Below are positions 35,441 through 45,367 of a stretch of DNA of 64,000 nt, one piece after another. The notes under the pieces are model-generated. The model searched no databases. It was not told the DNA's origin and was given only the letters and a program-made list of their open reading frames with translations. Position 1 is the first letter of the stretch; the number at the start of each line of letters is the position of its first letter. This DNA comes from Microcaldota archaeon (GTDB lineage: Archaea; Micrarchaeota; Micrarchaeia; Anstonellales; Bilamarchaeaceae). The DNA lies in contig JAGMCT010000010.1 in NCBI GenBank assembly GCA_023129075.1, positions 1 through 64,000 of the forward strand, in the 5' to 3' direction. The translations under genes and the position numbers were made by a program.

Positions 35441-35980
35441 ATGAAATTGATTATAATCCATGGAGCACCAGGTGTTGGAAAATATACTGTCGCAAAGGAA
35501 CTTGAAAAATCAACGAATTTTAAACTGCTCCATATACATTCTATTTATGATTTTTTGGAGAACATATTTGGTAAAGAAAAATATGAAGTAAGTCTGAAGA
35601 TCATGAATAATATGCTTTTAGATATTTTTGAAGAAGCAGCCAAATTAAAATTTGAAGGAATTATTCTTACATATGCAACACTTGCTGAGGATAACTTTTC
35701 GTTTGTAAAAAAATTATTAAAAAGATTAGAAAAATATAAAACAGATCTCTGTTTTGTGCATTTATCCTGCAATATGGGTGAATTACGTAAACGTATTCTT
35801 GCCAATTCTAGAAAAAAATTTAAGAAAACAAAAAATCTTAAAGAATTAGAATATTTACTTTCTATAAAGGATTATGGATCAACTTTTCCAAATTCAAAAA
35901 CATTAGAAGTGGATAACACAAAAATATCTCCAAAAAAAGTTGCTAAAAAAGTAATAGAACATTATTTGTTGAATAAATAA
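35441..35980 (+). CDS. P-loop nucleotide kinase-like AAA protein
   Basis: 'LIIIHGAPGVGKYTVAKELEKSTNF' Walker A at N-terminus; 179 aa. Confidence 0.75.
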   Translation: MKLIIIHGAPGVGKYTVAKELEKSTNFKLLHIHSIYDFLENIFGKEKYEVSLKIMNNMLLDIFEEAAKLKFEGIILTYATLAEDNFSFVKKLLKRLEKYKTDLCFVHLSCNMGELRKRILANSRKKFKKTKNLKELEYLLSIKDYGSTFPNSKTLEVDNTKISPKKVAKKVIEHYLLNK

Positions 35981-36074
35981 AACTGCTTCCTTTAAATTCA
36001 TTAAACCGGAATTTTATTCTTTAAGAAGATTTTTAAGGAACGAAAATTAGATTTACAAGGAAAAACAATATTTC

Positions 36075-36404
36075 TTATTTCTTTTTCTTTGAAGAGCCGT
36101 TTCTTCTTGCGTTGTATTCAAGGATTCCAACGATTCCCAATCCCACTAATATAAGCGATATGTTGCATACTTCATCTTGTGGAATGTTCCAGTTTTCAGG
36201 AGGGATGCAGGCTTCCCCTATACATTCTCCATTTATACATTCAGCAGGGATATATTGCCCACCCTCTATGCAATTTATAGTTACTGGACAATCCTCATCA
36301 ATAGTGCATCCCCCTTCCGCATATCCAATTCCAGAAAATAGCAGTATCACGTTCAGGATAAAGGCAAGACAGGACTTCATGATGTTGTTGAACCTGCGAA
36401 CCAT
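36075..36404 (-). CDS. Small Cys-containing secreted/membrane protein
   Basis: 109 aa; signal peptide, 'CTIDEDCPVTINCIEGGQYIPAECINGECIGEAC', C-terminal TM 'ISLILVGLGIVGILEY'. Confidence 0.6.
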   Translation of the reverse strand: MVRRFNNIMKSCLAFILNVILLFSGIGYAEGGCTIDEDCPVTINCIEGGQYIPAECINGECIGEACIPPENWNIPQDEVCNISLILVGLGIVGILEYNARRNGSSKKKK

Positions 36405-36443
36405 TTTTAAATCATTTTATTCTTACTAATCATTGGTGGGTAT

Positions 36444-37541
36444 ATGAAGATGCTGAAGGCGACTATTCTGGATTCAAATGAACCTGTTTCAAAGGCGCTT
36501 AATTCTCTTTTGAAAACAGGAACCATTGTTGTTATAACAAAAAACAAAAAATATTTTGGGATACTTGAAGACAGAAACCTGAAAAGAACCTTTTCAGACC
36601 CTTCAAAGATAAAATGCGGGAGCATAGCAATAAGAGCGCCTGCTATTTCAGAAGATGGAAATGTTGAGAGTATTATCACTTCATTTCTTGCTGGACATTT
36701 TAAAGGTCTCCCGGTCATAGAAAAAAATAAAATATTAGGAATATATACAAGGGCAGACCTTTTGAGGCTTCTTTCCAGAAAGAAACTTATTCCGAAAACA
36801 ACTGTTGCAGCACTAATGAAAACGCCTCTCTACACTATTGAGTATAATGAGAATATGCAAGTTGCAAAAGGACTGATGAGAGAGCTTAAGGTTCACAGGC
36901 TTGCTGTTAAGAGGAAAGGAAAGGTTATAGGAACTATCTCAACCCTTGATTTTGCGGTTATGATGCTTAAGCCCAAAGGAAGGGACCGGTTTTCCAATAT
37001 CCCAAGTCTGAAAAACCAGGACGAAAAACCTGTCTCAGATCTTGTGAGGGAAATACCTATCAAGGTAAAGGAAGACAATAGTTTGCACTCTGCAGTGAAT
37101 GAGATGGCAAAGCGCAATGTTTCGGCAGCGATAGTAATGGATTCAAGGAATAAAGCAATTGGCATACTCACCGCAGCAGATATAATGAAGTTCATAAAGA
37201 AAATTTACTTTACCAAAAGTCTCAATATCTTCATAAGCGGTCTTGGAGAAGATGAAATGATGTATTATGATGCAATTAAAGATGAGGTTGAGGCCCTTGT
37301 AAAAAAATACAAGAGCATTGAGATAAATGAGATTAACATCCATCTTAAGAAAGGAAAATCAATATACACAATGCGATTGCAACTTAGGGCTGCCAGTTTC
37401 CGTCTTTCAATGGGGACTGAGGGTTATAATGTGATAGAGGTTAGAAGAGAATTATTGGAGGAATTAAGAAGGTTGCTGAATAAAAGAAAAAGTAAGAAGA
37501 AAAGAAAAAAGGTTTTTATATACGAGAGTGAATTTGTATGA
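36444..37541 (+). CDS. Four-CBS-domain protein with C-terminal HPF-like domain (putative archaeal ribosome hibernation factor)
   Basis: 365 aa; repeated CBS motifs (GILEDRNL, LGIYTRADLLRLLS, GTISTLDFAV, IGILTAADIMKFI); C-terminal beta-alpha-beta-beta-beta-alpha pattern 'LNIFISGL...YDAIKDEVEALVKKY...INEINIHLKKG..YTMRLQLRA..FRLSMGTEGYNVIEVRRELLEELRRLL'. Confidence 0.75.
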   Translation: MKMLKATILDSNEPVSKALNSLLKTGTIVVITKNKKYFGILEDRNLKRTFSDPSKIKCGSIAIRAPAISEDGNVESIITSFLAGHFKGLPVIEKNKILGIYTRADLLRLLSRKKLIPKTTVAALMKTPLYTIEYNENMQVAKGLMRELKVHRLAVKRKGKVIGTISTLDFAVMMLKPKGRDRFSNIPSLKNQDEKPVSDLVREIPIKVKEDNSLHSAVNEMAKRNVSAAIVMDSRNKAIGILTAADIMKFIKKIYFTKSLNIFISGLGEDEMMYYDAIKDEVEALVKKYKSIEINEINIHLKKGKSIYTMRLQLRAASFRLSMGTEGYNVIEVRRELLEELRRLLNKRKSKKKRKKVFIYESEFV

Positions 37542-37969
37542 AAGAAAAAAAAGGACAGGTTAGCACAGAACTTCTTCTTGTGGTAGGCTTTGTGCTCCTT
37601 CTATTTATACCTCTTCTTTTTATCATGTATCAGCAGACAGATGCTCTGATAGAGGGCTTTTCATATCTTCATGCACACCTTGCGGTGCACAGGCTTGCCT
37701 ATCTAATTAATTCAGTTGGATATATGGGAGACGGCTCTAGTATTGTCCTGACTATTTATCTTCCACACAATGTTGAGAGTTTAGAAGTGCGCAGTTCTGA
37801 TTTATCCGCAGGAAGTGAGGTTATGGTAAAATTGAGCAAGGGAGATTCCATAGCAGTTCCTGTTTCTTTCAAAGTAGATACCTCCAAACTTGGAGATATA
37901 AAGGAGGGAAAAACAACCCTCTTATTAACGCATGAAGAAGAGAAAATAAGCATAGAGAAGAGGCAATAA
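37538..37969 (+). CDS. Class III signal peptide (pilin/archaellin-like) protein
   Basis: 143 aa; 'KEKKGQVSTELLLVVGFVLLLFIPLLFI' = KGQxSxExLLVVGF class III signal; overlaps upstream CDS by 4 nt. Confidence 0.8.
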   Translation: MKEKKGQVSTELLLVVGFVLLLFIPLLFIMYQQTDALIEGFSYLHAHLAVHRLAYLINSVGYMGDGSSIVLTIYLPHNVESLEVRSSDLSAGSEVMVKLSKGDSIAVPVSFKVDTSKLGDIKEGKTTLLLTHEEEKISIEKRQ

Positions 37970-37972
37970 CAA

Positions 37973-39190
37973 TTACCTTAGAATAACTCCTTTTCTTTTT
38001 ATAAATTTTCCATTTTCGTAAATAATTTCCCCTCTTAGGATTACCTTTTCAACTTTTCCTTTCAGTTTCATTCCCTCAAATGGACTCCACTCTGCTTTTG
38101 TATTCATTTTCTTGCCCTTTACAATCCATTCCTTTTTAGGATTCACAAATATCAAGTTTCCTAAGTATCCCTCCCTAATAATCCCTCTTTTCTTTAACCC
38201 GAATATCCTTGCAGGGTTTTCCGCCATTCTTGTTAGAATCCATTCCAGGTTTACTCTTTTTCTCATATAAGCATCAAAGAATAAATGAAAGGATGTTTCC
38301 AATCCAGGAAAGCCCTTCGCACCCCCTTTTTTATCCTTAAGAGTATGCGGTGCATGGTCGCTTCCAACCGTATCAAAAAGTTTCAGATTTTGCCAGAGCA
38401 GTTTTCTCTCCTTTATATTCCTCAATGGAGGATTCACCCCTTTCAGATAAGAAGGAAGTTTTTTTCCATCCAGAAACAGGTGATGCGGGCTTGCTTCTGC
38501 AAATCCATTCCGATATTCCTTTATTCTTTTCAACGCCCTCAGGGTGCTCACATGAGCAACATAAATATTTCTTTTTTCATATTCTGCAATAGAAAGAGCC
38601 TTTTCAACAGCAACCCATTCAGCTATAGGCTCCCTTTCAATTTTCATTTTTTCCATTGCCCTTAACATCCCCTCATCTTCTGCATGAACAACTATCGGCT
38701 TCCTCTTGTCAAATGCATGGAAGTGCTTCCACATCTCATACTCATCGGAAAGAAGCAGGTTTCCTGTGCTCTTCCCCATAAATATCTTCAGCGAAAGCGG
38801 ATTCACTTTTTTCACTTCCTTTAGATTTCCTTTTGCACCTCCAAAATGAAAACCTACATCACACCATATCTTTTTTTCCGCCTTCTTTATTTTCTCTTTA
38901 TATCTCCTATAAGTTGTTATCGGATTTTTATTATTGGGCATGTCCAAAACAGTAGTAAAACCCCCTGCAATGGCTGCCTTTGTTCCGCTTTCAAAATCTT
39001 CTTTATATTCCATTCCCATGTCCCGTAAATGCACATGCGGGTCTATTAAGCCTGGAAGCACAAGATATCCTTTTGCATCCATTCCTTTTCCTTTTATTTT
39101 TCCTATCTTTTTGATGATTCCATTTTCAATAAGAATGTTTTTCTCCACCAACCTTCCTTTCAGATAAATTTTTGCATTTTTTACAAGCAT
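37973..39190 (-). CDS. pyrC: Dihydroorotase
   Basis: 'LPGLIDPHVHLRD', 'VVHAEDEGM', 'YVAHVST', 'EASPHHLFL', 'DTVGSDHAPHT'. Confidence 0.94.
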   Translation of the reverse strand: MLVKNAKIYLKGRLVEKNILIENGIIKKIGKIKGKGMDAKGYLVLPGLIDPHVHLRDMGMEYKEDFESGTKAAIAGGFTTVLDMPNNKNPITTYRRYKEKIKKAEKKIWCDVGFHFGGAKGNLKEVKKVNPLSLKIFMGKSTGNLLLSDEYEMWKHFHAFDKRKPIVVHAEDEGMLRAMEKMKIEREPIAEWVAVEKALSIAEYEKRNIYVAHVSTLRALKRIKEYRNGFAEASPHHLFLDGKKLPSYLKGVNPPLRNIKERKLLWQNLKLFDTVGSDHAPHTLKDKKGGAKGFPGLETSFHLFFDAYMRKRVNLEWILTRMAENPARIFGLKKRGIIREGYLGNLIFVNPKKEWIVKGKKMNTKAEWSPFEGMKLKGKVEKVILRGEIIYENGKFIKRKGVILR

Positions 39191-39193
39191 GGG

Positions 39194-39763
39194 TTATACC
39201 TCTTTATCCGGGTTTAAATCCTTTATCCTTTTTCTGGTTCTCTTCATTATAAAGTTTAGCATATCCGCCTTTCCTCCGCGTTCTCTGTTCCACTCTTTAA
39301 CTATTCCAGCATAAGCTATAATCTCTTTTTTATACCTCTCTCCTCTATCGCCAGAAGGGAAGAGCGCAAACAGCAGGGAAGAGCGCAAAGGACAGCGTTT
39401 TCCGATTCTTAGCCCTCCTCCTGAGGAATAGGGATAGAGCTTACAGGAGAGAGGAGAGGATTCATGTATTGAACATCTGTTATTTTTCAGGAATATGCAT
39501 GGATGGGATTTAAGGGAAAGAATCCCCTCATTCGTAATTCCTTTCTCATGCCATTCAAGTACAAGCTCAACATTGTAATTCAGCAGCCTGGGAGCTGGAA
39601 TATCAACAAATTCTTCAATTTTTTTCCCTGTTTTTTCACTTATCCTCAATACATCAAAGGAGGTTATTGTAATAAGGTGTTCCTTGCAGCAGCCGGCATC
39701 GCAAAGAATGCAGGGGGAAAACATGCACCTATTTACCATTTCTCTTTTAAATCTATCCTGCAT
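39194..39763 (-). CDS. YkgJ-type Cys-cluster (zinc/iron-chelating) protein
   Basis: 'CCKEHLITI', 'LKSHPCIFLKNNRCSIHESSPLSCKLYPYS'. Confidence 0.85.
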   Translation of the reverse strand: MQDRFKREMVNRCMFSPCILCDAGCCKEHLITITSFDVLRISEKTGKKIEEFVDIPAPRLLNYNVELVLEWHEKGITNEGILSLKSHPCIFLKNNRCSIHESSPLSCKLYPYSSGGGLRIGKRCPLRSSLLFALFPSGDRGERYKKEIIAYAGIVKEWNRERGGKADMLNFIMKRTRKRIKDLNPDKEV

Positions 39764-39774
39764 ATTATCCCTTC

Positions 39775-40710
39775 ATGTTTGAACTGGCCATTCTGCTTGC
39801 TTCCTTTATTGCAGGTTTTTTCCTTATGATTTATTGCGGAGGCAAAGCGGTCAAGGAAGCAGAAGCCCTTGCAGTGGCACTCAACATCTCTCCGATTATT
39901 ATAGGCCTTGTTATACTCTCCATCGGCACGGACCTGCCTGAGATCGCCACCTCTATTATTTCCTCAATACAGGGACACGGGGATATAGTTGTTGGCGATG
40001 CTCTTGGTTCCTGCCTTTTGCAGATAACAGTTGTTTTTGGAGTTATCGCTATTTATTCAAGAGTTAAATCTTTTAACACCACAGAGGTTCTTTTTGCAGG
40101 TGGAGGTGCGGTTGTTGCGCTTATTGCAGGTCTTTTTATAATTTCTGATGGAAACATCCAAAGGTGGGAATCCATTTTTCTTTTCCTTGTCTATATTTGT
40201 ATAATGTTCTTCCTGAAGAACAAACTGAATAATACAGTGCCTTTGAAGAAACCACCTTTCAAGAACTATGCGATTCATTTTATTCTGATATCCATCGCCC
40301 TTACAGGTGTTCTGCTCGGCTCTTTTGTTGTTGTAAACTCCATAATCGAATTCTCGTTACTTTTCGGGATACCGGAATACTTGGTAAGTTTCTTTGGAGC
40401 AGCAATAGCTACCTCGCTTCCGGAATTGGTTATTGATTTCACTGCGATAAGAAGAGGGAAGATGAGCCTGGTTATAGGGGACCTATTCGGAAGCAACATT
40501 GTAGACTGCACATTAGCATTGGGAATCGGGCCGTTAATCGCACCTATACTTCTTTCCGTAGGCATAGCATTAACGACTGGTTTTTACCTGCTTTTTGCAA
40601 CTCTCGCAGTTATAGGCATTCTTTTATGGAGGAAAAAACTGGATATCTGGACAGGAATTGCATTCATCCTTCTTTACCTTGGTTCATACCTTACCCTTTT
40701 CTTTGTCTGA
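39775..40710 (+). CDS. Ca2+/Na+ antiporter (CaCA family)
   Basis: 311 aa; duplicated alpha repeats 'SIGTDLPEIATSIISSIQGHGDIVVGDALGS' and 'AIATSLPELVIDFTAIRRGKMSLVIGDLFGSNIVD'. Confidence 0.92.
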   Translation: MFELAILLASFIAGFFLMIYCGGKAVKEAEALAVALNISPIIIGLVILSIGTDLPEIATSIISSIQGHGDIVVGDALGSCLLQITVVFGVIAIYSRVKSFNTTEVLFAGGGAVVALIAGLFIISDGNIQRWESIFLFLVYICIMFFLKNKLNNTVPLKKPPFKNYAIHFILISIALTGVLLGSFVVVNSIIEFSLLFGIPEYLVSFFGAAIATSLPELVIDFTAIRRGKMSLVIGDLFGSNIVDCTLALGIGPLIAPILLSVGIALTTGFYLLFATLAVIGILLWRKKLDIWTGIAFILLYLGSYLTLFFV

Positions 40711-40791
40711 ATTTATTCATTGTATTCAGATTCAAGCCCAGACATAGACTTTCCCTAAAACATTTAAAGGATAACATGTATTTCTATTTCT

Positions 40792-41274
40792 ATGAAAACT
40801 CTTGTTGTATTCTATTCAAGGACAGGAACCACAAAAAAGGTCGCAAAAATGCTTTCGGTTCTTCTTAAGGCAGACCTTGAAGAGATTATAGACACAAAAA
40901 ATAGAAATGGTTTTATCAATTATTTAATCTCTACAATTGATGCAATCCAGAAAAAGTATACAAAGATAAAGAAAACAGAGAAGGACCCTGCAGATTACGA
41001 TTTGGTAGTGATTGGAACTCCAGTATGGTTCTATAATCTTCCCCCTGCAGTAAGAACATATCTTTTTGAAAACCAGATGAGATTTAGCAAAACCGCTTTC
41101 TTCTGCACCCAGAGAAGTGCAGGAGCAGAGGATATTCTTAAGGAAATGGAAGAATTATGCGAAGAAACCCCGCAAGCTTCCATGGTACTGACAAAAAGAG
41201 AGGTAATGAAAAAGGAATACTCAAAAAAACTGAAAGAATTTGTCGGTGCATTAAAGAAACCAGAGCAGAAGTAA
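40792..41274 (+). CDS. Flavodoxin-like protein
   Basis: 'TLVVFYSRTGTTKKVAKML', 'DLVVIGTPVWFYNLPPAVRTYL'. Confidence 0.88.
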   Translation: MKTLVVFYSRTGTTKKVAKMLSVLLKADLEEIIDTKNRNGFINYLISTIDAIQKKYTKIKKTEKDPADYDLVVIGTPVWFYNLPPAVRTYLFENQMRFSKTAFFCTQRSAGAEDILKEMEELCEETPQASMVLTKREVMKKEYSKKLKEFVGALKKPEQK

Positions 41275-41311
41275 GCAAAACCTTTTTATAAAGTATTACG
41301 TTTTTTTATCC

Positions 41312-42487
41312 ATGGTTGAACTTTTATCCTTCCTTATATTAATCTCGGCAGGATTATTCTTATCTGAAATTTTCCGCAGGCTTCATGTTCCATATGTTGT
41401 TGGATTGATTATTGCAGGAATCCTCATCGGTCCGTATGTTTTTAATATTCTTACAATTGATCCGATCATAGAATTCCTTGGTTCAATAGGGCTTATTTTC
41501 CTGATGTTCATGGCAGGGCTTGAGATAAGGCTTTCAAGCTTTGAAAAACTTAGGAATGGTATTGCAGGTCTTACATTGTTGAATGCATTGATACCGTTCA
41601 CAGCAGGCTTCCTTATTGCTCTTTATTTTGGATATGGTCTTCTTTCCGCATTCCTTCTTGGAATAATATTTATCTCTTCCTCAATAGCAATAGTGATTCC
41701 TTCACTGGAAAGGCACGGCCTTCTCAAATCCAGGGTGGGGCAGTCAATAGTTGCCTCAACAATCCTTGAGGATGTTCTCAGCCTTGTCCTTCTTTCTATT
41801 GTTCTTCAGAGCATCAACCCAACAACTTCAATTCCCCTGCCTATATTCTATGTTCTTCTTTTCTCAGCACTCATAGGCCTGAAATACATACTTCCAAAAA
41901 TAAGGGAATACCTTTTCCCGAGAAGCTGGAAGGAAAAATATCTGTTTGAGCAGGACCTGCGCTTCATCTTTGTAATTCTTATAGCAATAGTTGTATTCTT
42001 TGAGATACTCGGTGTGCATCCAATAATTGCAGGTTTCTTCACGGGTTTTGCCCTTTCTGAATCCATAAAAAGCGAGAAACTAAAAGAGAAACTCCATGCA
42101 ATAAGCTACGGCCTTTTTATTCCTGCATTTTTCATAATTATAGGCGCCCAGACGGATATAGGCGTTTTCCTTACAGTTGGAAGTGCTGCAGTAATAACCG
42201 CAGTCGTTCTTACTGCTTCTATCGGCTCGAAATTCATAAGCGGATGGATTGGAGGAAGATTAATGGGATTCAATTCTACTGAGAGTGCACTTGTAGGAGC
42301 TTCAACCATCCCACAGTTGAGCACCACCCTTGCGGTTGCATTCGTAGGCCTTGAATTCAACCTTCTTGACCAGCAATTAATTACTGCAATGATTGCCCTG
42401 AGTATTGTAACTACCTTTGTAGGTCCTCTGCTGGTTGCTATGATAGCAAATAAACTGAAGGAAAAGATCCCTGTTCTTAAGAAATAA
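41312..42487 (+). CDS. Na+/H+ (K+/H+) antiporter, KefB/CPA2 family
   Basis: 391 aa polytopic; 'LHVPYVVGLIIAGILIGPYV', 'LFLMFMAGLEI', 'SSSIAIVIPSL'. Confidence 0.92.
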   Translation: MVELLSFLILISAGLFLSEIFRRLHVPYVVGLIIAGILIGPYVFNILTIDPIIEFLGSIGLIFLMFMAGLEIRLSSFEKLRNGIAGLTLLNALIPFTAGFLIALYFGYGLLSAFLLGIIFISSSIAIVIPSLERHGLLKSRVGQSIVASTILEDVLSLVLLSIVLQSINPTTSIPLPIFYVLLFSALIGLKYILPKIREYLFPRSWKEKYLFEQDLRFIFVILIAIVVFFEILGVHPIIAGFFTGFALSESIKSEKLKEKLHAISYGLFIPAFFIIIGAQTDIGVFLTVGSAAVITAVVLTASIGSKFISGWIGGRLMGFNSTESALVGASTIPQLSTTLAVAFVGLEFNLLDQQLITAMIALSIVTTFVGPLLVAMIANKLKEKIPVLKK

Positions 42488-42488
42488 A

Positions 42489-42644
42489 TTACTCTTCTTC
42501 TGCAAATTTCTTGATTGCCTCTAAGTTTTCAACAATCATTTTTGCCTTTACTTTCCCGAACCTGAACGGGAATTGGTCATTTTCATTTCTCTTGATGACA
42601 ATCAGCTTGTTTCCTTTGTATTCCGTAAACTCTATTGTAGACAT
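42489..42644 (-). CDS. Small conserved-looking protein (51 aa)
   Basis: 'MSTIEFTEYKGNKLIVIKRNENDQFPFRFGKVKAKMIVENLEAIKKFAEEE' with SD-like GGTGAAAT upstream. Confidence 0.55.
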   Translation of the reverse strand: MSTIEFTEYKGNKLIVIKRNENDQFPFRFGKVKAKMIVENLEAIKKFAEEE

Positions 42645-42683
42645 AATTTCACCTTTATTATATAAATTTAAATACATTTATAA

Positions 42684-43505
42684 TTATTCCTGAATTTTTT
42701 CCAATTCAACTTCTTGGGACAAATTTTCTGTAACTCCCTTTAAATGTGCACTTCCAATTTCTGCAAGAAGCTTATCTATTTCATCCCTTTCTAATAACTC
42801 CACAATACTTTTTGCCATTACCCTATCCCGTTTGTCTATTACTGGTTCCTGGAGTTCTCCAAAATCGTATTCGTATTCGTTTTCATTTGGTATCTCCCCG
42901 ATTGTATTATAGTACTGAAAAGGAGAAATTAACAGAGAGAGTGTGAATTCACTAAATAAGAGCATTTTTTCTTTAAAAGATAGATTGTCAAAAAAATCAT
43001 TAGAACCCTCTAATGGATATATATTATAATTGTTTTTTGCAGTATGGGCCAGTGGTTTATACCACCTTCCAGACCCTAATCTATAATATAAATAAGATGT
43101 ATCAAAGAAGCCCCTATAAATCCATCCATAAATATAATTTTTTGTAGAAGTATTTTTTCTGAAACCAATACCAACTTCACATGCAAAATACTTGTGCTCC
43201 TCAATAAGTTTTTTTGCAATTTCATATTCTTTTTTTGTATACATATGTGTTTCGCCGACCAATGTCAGATATTTTTCTTTTCCATTGATATTTACTTTAT
43301 ATCCATTAATTTCCAATTCATTGATTGTCATTCCCTGCTCAATCTCAGGTTTCCTGTGTTTGAAATAATGGTAGCCAACATGAGTAGACAATGTCAAAAA
43401 TGCAGTAAGATATGCTATGCCCGCCATTCTCAGGCTCTTTTTTGCAAACCATTTTAATTTCCTGAATCTGCGGCCTTTTTCCGCAGGTTTCTTCAATTTT
43501 TTCAT
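42684..43505 (-). CDS. Membrane-anchored TraB/TIKI-superfamily-like protein
   Basis: 273 aa; N-terminal TM, 'LTLVGETHMYTKKEYEIAKKLIEE', 'KRDRVMAKSIVELL...LLAEIGSAHLKGVTENL' resembles TraB/ChaN-like GxxH/RDxxM/GxxH pattern. Confidence 0.55.
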   Translation of the reverse strand: MKKLKKPAEKGRRFRKLKWFAKKSLRMAGIAYLTAFLTLSTHVGYHYFKHRKPEIEQGMTINELEINGYKVNINGKEKYLTLVGETHMYTKKEYEIAKKLIEEHKYFACEVGIGFRKNTSTKNYIYGWIYRGFFDTSYLYYRLGSGRWYKPLAHTAKNNYNIYPLEGSNDFFDNLSFKEKMLLFSEFTLSLLISPFQYYNTIGEIPNENEYEYDFGELQEPVIDKRDRVMAKSIVELLERDEIDKLLAEIGSAHLKGVTENLSQEVELEKIQE

Positions 43506-43575
43506 ACAATACTATATAAGCACACAATTTTAAATATCCCTGTTACCCCCCTAATTGAGTTGAAAAAAAATGCAA

Positions 43576-44334
43576 TCAAAGTAGATACAAACTCAGTGCC
43601 ATCACGAACATCCCCATTATTATTCCAACTATCGACAAATGCGAGTTTTCACCTTTAAAGGTTAATGGAAGCAACTCATCAAAACTTATGAACACCATTA
43701 TACCTGCTACAAATGCTAATATAGCCGACAAAAGCATGGGAGTGAGAAAAGGACTCAGCAAAAGAAAACCTATTACTGCTCCCACAGGTTCTGCTACTCC
43801 AGAGAGAAAAGACCACATAAACGCCTTCTTTCTACTTTTTGTTGCATAAAAAATCGGCATAGAGATTGCTATTCCCTCAGGAATATTGTGTATTGCTATT
43901 GCAATTGCCAGGGGAATCCCCAGATTGACATCCTTCAATGTGGCCATGAAAGTCACAAGCCCTTCAGGAAAATTGTGTATTGCGATTCCTAAGGCAATAA
44001 AAACCCCAGCCTTCATTAATTTCCTATTTTTTTTGTCTACTTTCATATGTTCTGCGATATACTCGTGCGGAATCAGAAAATCGATAAGTGCGATGAAGAG
44101 TATTCCAGCAAAAAAGGCTAAATTCCCGAATAGAAAACCAATATCCGCAACTGCCGAAGGTAAAAGTTCAGAAAATGAGATGTAAATCATAACCCCTGCC
44201 GAAAAGCCCAATGCAATACACAGGTGGGAATCTTTAAATTTTTTAATGAATAACGCAATCAAGCTTCCGATACCTGTGGATAATCCTGCAAAGATAGTCA
44301 GCGCGAGTGCAAGCCAAATCACTGTTGTTTCCAT
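43576..44334 (-). CDS. ZIP-family metal transporter (ZupT-like)
   Basis: 'GIAIHNFPEGLVTFMA' and 'AIAIHNIPEGIAISMPI' ZIP motifs. Confidence 0.95.
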   Translation of the reverse strand: METTVIWLALALTIFAGLSTGIGSLIALFIKKFKDSHLCIALGFSAGVMIYISFSELLPSAVADIGFLFGNLAFFAGILFIALIDFLIPHEYIAEHMKVDKKNRKLMKAGVFIALGIAIHNFPEGLVTFMATLKDVNLGIPLAIAIAIHNIPEGIAISMPIFYATKSRKKAFMWSFLSGVAEPVGAVIGFLLLSPFLTPMLLSAILAFVAGIMVFISFDELLPLTFKGENSHLSIVGIIMGMFVMALSLYLL

Positions 44335-44502
44335 TTACGCACCGTTTCATTTATGTACAAATTAGTAGTACTCCAAGAAGTTTTAAAAAGATGAGTCAGA
44401 CCGTCCGTCTCTCATCATCCGCTTTCGCGTAAGAGATCACCTTTATCATCATCCTCAATTTTATCTATTGGTGCGCAAAAAATAAAAGCATGTACGGTAA
44501 TC

Positions 44503-45264
44503 CTATTCTTTTGAAATCTTCCATATCAACTTAAAATAATTTCTGAAAGAATCCGCGGTTTCCTTATTGTCTATAACTACTGCAGCAGGATTTTCCGTCC
44601 ATATTGCAATCAGTGTTTTGTTCCCGTAAATGTTGATTGCAGTGGGTGTTACAAACTCCCTTGGGATAAACCGGACATTTGCATACTTTTCGCCTTTTCT
44701 GTCCTTTCCTATGCTGTCTTGCAGGTCCTCGTTAATAATAATCCAGAGTTCCACCCCTTTTTCCTCCCTTTTTTGATGAAATTTCTTTATGAACCTCCTG
44801 AATCTTGGAAAAACCTGGGGAACCGTGCTCACTCCAAAAACATGGACTTCATCCCCTCTCTCAACACTCCTCAGCATATCGTCAAATGCACTCTTCATCC
44901 CGTTCCATCCGGTAAAAAATCTTACTTCCTGAGGTTTTTTTCCTTCCTTCTCAAGTGCAAGAATCCCTGGAATCATCTCTTTTATTTTTTTCTTTTGTTT
45001 TTCTATCTTCTTTTCCTTTTCCTCTAGAAGTTCTATCAGCCTGTCAGGAGGAGCAGCTTTGAAGTATTTTTTATTATTCTTTATTATATAGCTTGCAAGT
45101 CCCATGGAAAGCAGTCTTTCCAGGCAGAAGTAGACGGTGGATTTCTGCATCTTTATCTTTGAGATAATACCTGTGGTTGTTGTCTCCCCCAGCCCAATCA
45201 ACGCAAGGTATACATTTGCCTCTCCTTTTGTCAGCCCCAGCTCCTCAAGTTTTTTTGTTTCCAT
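44503..45264 (-). CDS. TrmB-like transcriptional regulator
   Basis: 'LEELGLTKGEANVYLALIGLGETTTTGIISKIKMQKSTVYFCLERLLSMGLASYI' TrmB HTH plus C-terminal domain. Confidence 0.9.
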   Translation of the reverse strand: METKKLEELGLTKGEANVYLALIGLGETTTTGIISKIKMQKSTVYFCLERLLSMGLASYIIKNNKKYFKAAPPDRLIELLEEKEKKIEKQKKKIKEMIPGILALEKEGKKPQEVRFFTGWNGMKSAFDDMLRSVERGDEVHVFGVSTVPQVFPRFRRFIKKFHQKREEKGVELWIIINEDLQDSIGKDRKGEKYANVRFIPREFVTPTAINIYGNKTLIAIWTENPAAVVIDNKETADSFRNYFKLIWKISKE

Positions 45265-45367
45265 GACATTATTGCTCTCTTGGAGTATTTAAACATATGT
45301 TTTTTTCGTCCAGTTAATAGACTACTTAACTATAAATTCATAGTAAGCCATATCTAATAACACCAAA

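Noticed and set aside
44341-44502. Intergenic region between the ZIP transporter and trmB checked for tRNA or small RNA
   Set aside because: No cloverleaf or clear hairpin found by eye.
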